From contig JAJTFU010000090.1 of assembly GCA_021299075.1 (NCBI GenBank), positions 1 through 19,112 on the forward strand: 19,112 nt of DNA. Direction: 5' to 3'. The position numbers were made by a program, and so were the translations under genes. This DNA is from Novosphingobium sp. GTDB taxonomy: Bacteria > Pseudomonadota > Alphaproteobacteria > Sphingomonadales > Sphingomonadaceae. The notes below the pieces were generated by a model that was not told the DNA's origin, did not search any database, and was given only the letters and a program-made list of their open reading frames with translations. Of this stretch, positions 14,501-19,112 are shown piece after piece. Every line of letters starts with the position of its first letter. Position 1 is the stretch's first letter.

Positions 14501-15457
14501 ATGGCCACAGCCGCGAATCTCTCCTCCGCCCCCCGCCAGCCGCACTGGGAATGGCAGTATCTCGATCTCATGCGCCAGATCTGGGAGCAGGGGGATGAGC
14601 GGGTTGACCGCACGGGCGTGGGCACACGTTCGGTCTTCGGCACGCAGATTCGCTTTGACCTGTCAGGCGGGGCCATGCCCCTGGTCACGACCAAGCGGGT
14701 TTACTGGAAGACGGCCGCGCGCGAGTTCCTGTGGTTCCTGACCGGTGAAACCAACATTCGCCCGCTCGTGCTGCAGGGCGTCAAGATCTGGAACGAGTGG
14801 CCGCACGCGAATTACGTCAAGGCGACGGGCGATGCGATTTCGGTTGAGGCCTTTGCCGAACGGATCGCCGATGATGCTGACTTTGCGACGCAGTGGGGCG
14901 ATCTGGGGCCGGTTTACGGCAAGCAGTGGATCGACTGGCCGGTCTATGTTCCAGCTGGTGAAACCTTGTACAAACGCGACACCGGTATCAACCAGGTCGC
15001 CCAAGTAGTAGAGAGCCTGCGCCACAACCCGGGCAGCCGCCGCCATATCGTCGAAGGCTGGAACGTGGCGGAGCTCGACCAGATGTCGCTGCCGCCGTGC
15101 CACAAGACGTACCAGTTCCATGTTGGCAATGGCCGGCTGAACTGCGCGCTCTACCAGCGCAGTTGCGATGTTGCCTTGGGCCTGCCGTTCAACCTGTTTG
15201 GAGCAGCGCTGTTCACGCGGATGCTGGCGCAGCAATGTGATCTTGAGCCGGGTGAGCTGGTCTGGATGGGGGGCGATACGCACCTTTACCTGAACCACGC
15301 CGAGCTGGTGGAGGCGCAGTTGGCACGCGTTCCCGCTGGCCAGCCGACCATGACGATCACGCGCCGACCCGATTCGATCTTTGGCTATGCCATCGATGAC
15401 TTCGCGGTCCTCGATTATGCGCCGCAGGCGCACATTTCCGCGCCCGTGGCGGTCTAG
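14501..15457 (+). CDS. thyA: Thymidylate synthase
   Basis: This 318-residue enzyme methylates dUMP to dTMP using methylene-tetrahydrofolate, the last step of de novo dTMP synthesis. Motifs are RTGVGTRSVFG (37-47), the catalytic Cys200 in PPCHKTYQFHV, the phosphate-binding Arg pair in SRRHI (179-183), QRSCDVALGLPFN (219-231) and the C-terminal APVAV. It is longer than the 264-residue E. coli enzyme mainly because of an insertion around residues 103-130 before QWGDLGPVYGKQW, seen in many bacterial ThyA proteins. The ATG at 14501 (MATAANLSSAP) is chosen as nearest to the conserved start. The frame is open from 14465, which would overlap the tRNA-Pro promoter. No Shine-Dalgarno sequence is evident. 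Usually thyA neighbours folA, but here it precedes the bkd genes. Confidence 0.96.
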   Translation: MATAANLSSAPRQPHWEWQYLDLMRQIWEQGDERVDRTGVGTRSVFGTQIRFDLSGGAMPLVTTKRVYWKTAAREFLWFLTGETNIRPLVLQGVKIWNEWPHANYVKATGDAISVEAFAERIADDADFATQWGDLGPVYGKQWIDWPVYVPAGETLYKRDTGINQVAQVVESLRHNPGSRRHIVEGWNVAELDQMSLPPCHKTYQFHVGNGRLNCALYQRSCDVALGLPFNLFGAALFTRMLAQQCDLEPGELVWMGGDTHLYLNHAELVEAQLARVPAGQPTMTITRRPDSIFGYAIDDFAVLDYAPQAHISAPVAV

Positions 15458-15465
15458 GCAGATAG

Positions 15466-15494
15466 TTGACGCTGTAACCACTTTGAAATAAAAT
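15466..15494 (+). promoter_or_regulatory. Promoter of the bkd operon
   Basis: TTGACG (15466-15471), a 17-base spacer and TAAAAT (15489-15494), each 5 of 6 to consensus, form the best vegetative promoter in the window. It lies in an unusually AT-rich 90-base gap after thyA. Predicted start is near 15501, with a leader of about 48 bases. Confidence 0.75.
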
Positions 15495-15514
15495 AACGCT
15501 CACTTAGAATATTG

Positions 15515-15532
15515 CTTCCACCCCTCTGGAAG
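15515..15532 (+). repeat. Inverted repeat in the bkd leader
   Basis: CTTCCA (15515-15520) and TGGAAG (15527-15532) are separated by six bases, just downstream of the predicted start and directly before the purine-rich GGGAG (15534-15538). It could be an operator or an RNA hairpin near the ribosome site. No regulator gene is seen nearby. Confidence 0.4.
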
Positions 15533-15548
15533 CGGGAGAGCGCGAAGG

Positions 15549-16850
15549 ATGGCCACCGGACCTGATCCTGCGAAGACCGCGCGCGGCAATCTGCCGCCGT
15601 TGTCGTTGCACGTGCCCGAGCCGAATTTCCGGCCCGGTGACCCGGTCGACTATTCGTTCCTCGACATTCCGCCTGCCGGTCTGCTGCCGCGACCCGATGA
15701 GACCTGCGCTGCGACCGAAACGACGCCGCTCTGCTCTGGCATGGTCCGCGTGCTGGGTGACGATCATCGGGCTGTGGGCCCTTGGGACCCCAAGCTCGAT
15801 CCTGAAACGCTGCGGCGGATGCTGCGCGCGATGGCGCTGACCCGCGCCTTCGATGACCGGATGTATCGCGGCCAGCGGCAGGGCAAGACCAGCTTCTACA
15901 TGAAGTGCACGGGGGAAGAGGCCACCTCGGTCGCCTCAACCTTTGCGCTCGCGGCGGACGACATGGTCTTCCCGTCCTATCGCCAGCAGGGCATCCTGAT
16001 CGCCCGGGGCTATCCGCTGACCGAGATGATCAACCAGATCTACTCGAACAAGGCGGACAAGCTGAAGGGCCGGCAGCTGCCGATCATGTATTCGTGCCGG
16101 GACTACAATTTCTTCACGATCAGCGGCAACCTGGCAACGCAGTATCCGCAGGCGGTGGGCTGGGCCATGGCCTCTGCGATCAAGGGCGATAGCCGGATCG
16201 CGACGGCCTGGGTCGGCGAAGGCTCCAGCGCCGAGGGTGATTTCCACGCCGCCATGACCTTTGCCGCGGTCTATAACGCGCCGGTGGTGATGAACGTCGT
16301 CAACAACCAGTGGGCGATCTCGAGCTTTTCGGGCTTCGCCGGGGCGGAGCGCAGCACTTTTGCCAATCGCGCGGTCGGCTATGGCATTGCCGGGATCCGG
16401 GTTGACGGGAACGATGCGCTGGCAGTCTATGCCGCCACCCGCTGGGCCGCCAATCGCGCCCGCGCCAATGGCGGACCGACCCTGATCGAGCACTTCACCT
16501 ACCGCGCTGAAGGACACTCGACCTCGGACGATCCCAGCGCCTACCGCTCGGCCCACGAACGCGAGGAATGGCCGCTCGGCGATCCGATCATGCGGCTGAA
16601 GCGCCACCTGATCGAACTGGGTGAATGGTCGCTTGAGCAGCAAGAGACGATGGATGCCGAGCTCGTCGACCTGGTCAAGGCCGCGACCAAGGAGGCCGAG
16701 AAGAACGGCATCCTGGGCCACGGCCTGCACCACCCGTTCCACACCATGTTCGAGGACGTTTACAAGGAGCTGCCCTGGCACCTTGAGGAGCAGGCCGAAC
16801 AGGCAATCCGCGAACGCCAGATCAAGTGGCCCGAATGGAAGCCGGAATGA
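15549..16850 (+). CDS. bkdA1: Branched-chain 2-oxoacid dehydrogenase E1 component, alpha subunit
   Basis: This 433-residue thiamine-diphosphate-binding E1 alpha subunit decarboxylates the 2-oxoacids of Val, Leu and Ile and passes the acyl group to the E2 lipoyl arm. The thiamine-diphosphate motif is GEGSSAEGD (223-231) through NNQWAIS (252-258). The active-site loop GHSTSDD (322-328) is followed by a YRS segment, as in BCKDH alpha subunits. The long N-terminal extension (LHVPEPNFRPGD, residues 20-31) is typical of the branched-chain type and separates it from pyruvate dehydrogenase alpha. Start ATG 15549 has GGGAG at 15534-15538 and GAAGG directly before it. It overlaps bkdA2 by four bases (ATGA). 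Confidence 0.94.
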   Translation: MATGPDPAKTARGNLPPLSLHVPEPNFRPGDPVDYSFLDIPPAGLLPRPDETCAATETTPLCSGMVRVLGDDHRAVGPWDPKLDPETLRRMLRAMALTRAFDDRMYRGQRQGKTSFYMKCTGEEATSVASTFALAADDMVFPSYRQQGILIARGYPLTEMINQIYSNKADKLKGRQLPIMYSCRDYNFFTISGNLATQYPQAVGWAMASAIKGDSRIATAWVGEGSSAEGDFHAAMTFAAVYNAPVVMNVVNNQWAISSFSGFAGAERSTFANRAVGYGIAGIRVDGNDALAVYAATRWAANRARANGGPTLIEHFTYRAEGHSTSDDPSAYRSAHEREEWPLGDPIMRLKRHLIELGEWSLEQQETMDAELVDLVKAATKEAEKNGILGHGLHHPFHTMFEDVYKELPWHLEEQAEQAIRERQIKWPEWKPE

Positions 16851-17881
16851 CCGAGGCAGCCACCACCACTCGCCGCCTCAACATGATCGAGGCGATCAAC
16901 GAAGCGCTCCATGTGATGATGGAGCGCGACCCGAACGTCGTCGTCTTCGGCGAGGACGTCGGCTATTTCGGCGGCGTGTTCCGCGCGACTGCGGGCCTGC
17001 AGAAGCAGTTCGGCAAGCACCGCGTGTTCGATACCCCGATCAACGAATGCGGGATCATCGGCGCTGCGGTGGGGATGGGGGCCTATGGCCTGCGCCCTGT
17101 GCCGGAAATCCAGTTTGCCGATTACATCTACCCGGGGCTCGACCAGCTGATCTCCGAAGCGGCGCGGCTGCGCTATCGCTCGGCCGGCGAGTTTATTGCC
17201 CCGATTACGGTGCGCTCGCCCTTCGGCGGCGGGATCTTTGGCGGGCAGACCCACAGCCAGTCGCCCGAGGCGCTGTTCACCCATGTAGCCGGCCTCAAGA
17301 CGGTCATTCCGTGCACCCCCTATGACGCCAAGGGCCTGCTGATCAGTGCGATCGAGGATGATGACCCAGTCATCTTCTTCGAACCCAAGCGGATCTACAA
17401 TGGCCCGTTCTCTGGCTATTACGACAAGCCAGTCGAGCCCTGGGCCAAGCATGAAGGTAGCGAGGTTCCCGAGGGCTACTACACGGTACCACTCGGCAAG
17501 GCGCGGATCGTCCAGGAAGGCGATGCGATCAGCGTGATCGCCTATGGCACGATGATCCACGTGGCTCAGGCCGTCTGCCGCGAGAAGGGCATCGATGCAG
17601 AGATCATCGATCTGCGCACCCTGGTCCCGCTCGACATTGAGACTGTGGAAAAGTCTGTCAAGAAAACCGGCAAATGCCTCATCATCCACGAAGCGACCCG
17701 CACCGGCGGGTTCGGCGGTGAGCTTTCCGCGCTGGTTCAGGAACGCTGCTTCTACCACCTCGAAGCGCCGATCGAGCGCGTGACCGGCTTTGACACTCCC
17801 TATCCGCACAGCCTCGAGTGGGCCTATTTCCCCGGTCCCGTCCGCATCGGCGAGGCGGTTGACCGGCTGATGAAAGCGTAA
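16847..17881 (+). CDS. bkdA2: Branched-chain 2-oxoacid dehydrogenase E1 component, beta subunit
   Basis: This is the 344-residue partner of BkdA1; together they form the alpha2-beta2 E1 enzyme. Family features are RRLNMIEAINEALH near the start, FGEDVGYFGGVFRAT, the conserved FDTPINECGIIG stretch, EIQFADYIYPG, and the C-terminal EATRTGGFGGEL with FDTPYPHSLEW. The start ATG at 16847 lies inside the bkdA1 stop (ATGA overlap), with GGAAGCCGGA before it, so translation is probably coupled and the subunits made in equal amounts. An in-frame start 21 bases earlier is possible but less family-like. The gene appears complete. Confidence 0.95.
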   Translation: MTEAATTTRRLNMIEAINEALHVMMERDPNVVVFGEDVGYFGGVFRATAGLQKQFGKHRVFDTPINECGIIGAAVGMGAYGLRPVPEIQFADYIYPGLDQLISEAARLRYRSAGEFIAPITVRSPFGGGIFGGQTHSQSPEALFTHVAGLKTVIPCTPYDAKGLLISAIEDDDPVIFFEPKRIYNGPFSGYYDKPVEPWAKHEGSEVPEGYYTVPLGKARIVQEGDAISVIAYGTMIHVAQAVCREKGIDAEIIDLRTLVPLDIETVEKSVKKTGKCLIIHEATRTGGFGGELSALVQERCFYHLEAPIERVTGFDTPYPHSLEWAYFPGPVRIGEAVDRLMKA

Positions 17882-17885
17882 CTCT

Positions 17886-19112
17886 ATGGGTACCTTTACC
17901 TTCAGACTCCCCGATATTGGCGAAGGCATCGCCGAGGCCGAGATCGTCACCTGGCACGTCAAGGTGGGTGACCGGATCGAGGAAGACGGCAAGATCGCCG
18001 ACGTCATGACCGACAAGGCCACGGTCGAGATGGAAAGCCCGGTCTCGGGCGTGGTTCTGGAAGTTGCCGGGGCCGAGGGCGACATGATCGCGATCGGCTC
18101 GCCGTTGGTGGTGATCGAAACCGACGGGGAAGGGGAGGTCGAGGAGGTCGCACCCGCTGCCAAGGCAGAGTCTGCCCCGGTGGCGGCTGCCGCTCCAGAG
18201 CCCGTAATCGAAGCTACGCTGGCTCCGCCGCCGCCAGCACCAGCGCCAGCACCCGTCGTGGAACAGCCAGTGGCGCATGCTGCAAAGGTCCTTGCCAGCC
18301 CGGCCGTCCGCGCCCGCGCCGCCGATCTGGGGATCGATCTGGCCCAGGTAAAGCCGGCCGAAGACGGCCGCATTCGCCACGCCGATCTCGACGCCTTCCT
18401 GGCCTACAACGCGGCCGGCGGCTTCCGCGCGGCCGGTGCCAAGCGCGCCGACCAGCAGGTCAAGGTGATCGGCCTGCGCCGCCGCATTTCCGAGAACATG
18501 GCGGCGTCCAAGCGCAACATCCCGCACTTCTCCTATGTGGAGGAATGCGATGCGACCGCGCTGGAGGAAATGCGCACCCAGCTCAATGCTGCACGCGGCA
18601 ACCGGCCCAAGCTGACCCTGCTGCCACTGCTGATCACCGCGCTCTGCCGCGCTATGCCCGATTTCCCGATGCTCAATGCCCGCTTCGATGACGAGGCCGG
18701 TGTTGTGACGCGCTTCGGCTCGGTGCACCTTGGCATGGCGACCCAGACCGATGGCGGGCTGATGGTTCCGGTAATCCGCGATGCGCAGGACAAGAACCTG
18801 TGGCAACTTGCGTCCGAGATTGCGCGCCTGGCCGAAGCCGCCCGCAACGGCACGGCGAAGAGCGAGGAGCTATCCGGCTCGACCATTACGCTCACGTCAC
18901 TCGGCCCACTCGGCGGTGTCGCCCACACCCCCGTCATCAATCGCCCGGAAGTGGCCATCATTGGCCCGAACCGGATTATTGAGCGGCCGATGTTCGTGCC
19001 CGATGGCATGGGCGGTGAGCGCATCGAGAAGCGCAAGCTGATGAACCTGTCGATCAGCTGCGATCACCGCGTGGTTGATGGCTGGGATGCGGCCAGTTTC
19101 GTCCAGGCGATC
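17886..19112 (+). CDS. bkdB: Branched-chain 2-oxoacid dehydrogenase E2 (dihydrolipoamide acyltransferase), 3' truncated by window
   Basis: The frame starts at ATG 17886, four bases after the bkdA2 stop, and is open to the window end (409 codons). Domain order is: an N-terminal lipoyl domain (FRLPDIGEGIAEAEI onward) with lipoylated Lys44 in MTDKATVEME; an Ala/Pro-rich flexible linker (about 90-133); a peripheral-subunit-binding domain (about 136-172, LASPAVRARAADLGI); and the acyltransferase domain from about 190, with catalytic DHRVVDG (393-399, His394). It forms the complex core and transfers the branched acyl group to CoA. Only the last 20 or so residues are missing. The E3 gene (lpd) may follow outside the window. 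Confidence 0.95.
   Translation, partial: MGTFTFRLPDIGEGIAEAEIVTWHVKVGDRIEEDGKIADVMTDKATVEMESPVSGVVLEVAGAEGDMIAIGSPLVVIETDGEGEVEEVAPAAKAESAPVAAAAPEPVIEATLAPPPPAPAPAPVVEQPVAHAAKVLASPAVRARAADLGIDLAQVKPAEDGRIRHADLDAFLAYNAAGGFRAAGAKRADQQVKVIGLRRRISENMAASKRNIPHFSYVEECDATALEEMRTQLNAARGNRPKLTLLPLLITALCRAMPDFPMLNARFDDEAGVVTRFGSVHLGMATQTDGGLMVPVIRDAQDKNLWQLASEIARLAEAARNGTAKSEELSGSTITLTSLGPLGGVAHTPVINRPEVAIIGPNRIIERPMFVPDGMGGERIEKRKLMNLSISCDHRVVDGWDAASFVQAI

Noticed and set aside
18153..18285. Ala/Pro-rich low-complexity stretch in bkdB as a possible repeat or frame error
   Set aside because: Such flexible linkers between lipoyl and subunit-binding domains are normal in E2 proteins.
16760..18806. Long minus-strand frames opposite the bkd genes
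   Set aside because: They are antisense shadows of bkdA2 and bkdB, both of which show complete family motifs.

Overview
The window is GC-rich, densely packed alphaproteobacterial chromosome. The protein styles (SecA, RecG, ThyA with a long internal insertion, DUF3429, a host-attachment-family protein) and an EcfG-type promoter suggest Sphingomonadales. The family or genus cannot be fixed from this sequence alone. There is no phage, insertion sequence, CRISPR array or rRNA, and most genes are core housekeeping genes.

Layout. (1) 1-3941: the 3' end of lon, hupB (HU), a small predicted secreted protein, and secA, all on +. (2) 3965-4822: a TSUP-family membrane permease on +, then tRNA-Asn(GTT) on - with its terminator. 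(3) 4893-7048: nadK on -, divergent from a GGDEF/EAL protein on + whose GGDEF site is degenerate and whose EAL site looks intact. (4) 7045-11749: a leftward run of hemerythrin-domain protein, host-attachment-family protein, sdhE and mfd. The stop codons of the EAL gene and mfd overlap in one CTAG. (5) 11862-14315: a broken recG and a DUF3429 membrane protein on +. (6) 14324-15457: tRNA-Pro(CGG) on - and thyA on +. (7) 15466-19112: a well-formed promoter driving the branched-chain 2-oxoacid dehydrogenase genes bkdA1-bkdA2-bkdB. The bkdB gene is cut by the window edge shortly after its DHRVVDG motif.

The main anomaly is that two SF2 DNA translocase genes about 4.5 kb apart both carry internal deletions. 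mfd keeps its reading frame but lacks the stretch that should hold helicase motifs V and VI (roughly 57 codons missing near 7732-7755). recG has lost roughly 45 codons between wedge and helicase domains near 12279 and is frameshifted there. Flanking sequence in both is otherwise well conserved, so the events are either recent or assembly artefacts. If real, transcription-coupled repair and RecG fork reversal would both be lost.

Regulatory signals include a GGAAC-N17-CGTT motif (general stress response sigma EcfG type) before the hemerythrin gene, near-identical promoters at the two tRNA genes, a probable leaderless promoter before the small secreted protein, and a TTGACG-N17-TAAAAT promoter before bkdA1. 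No clearly novel multi-gene system is visible.
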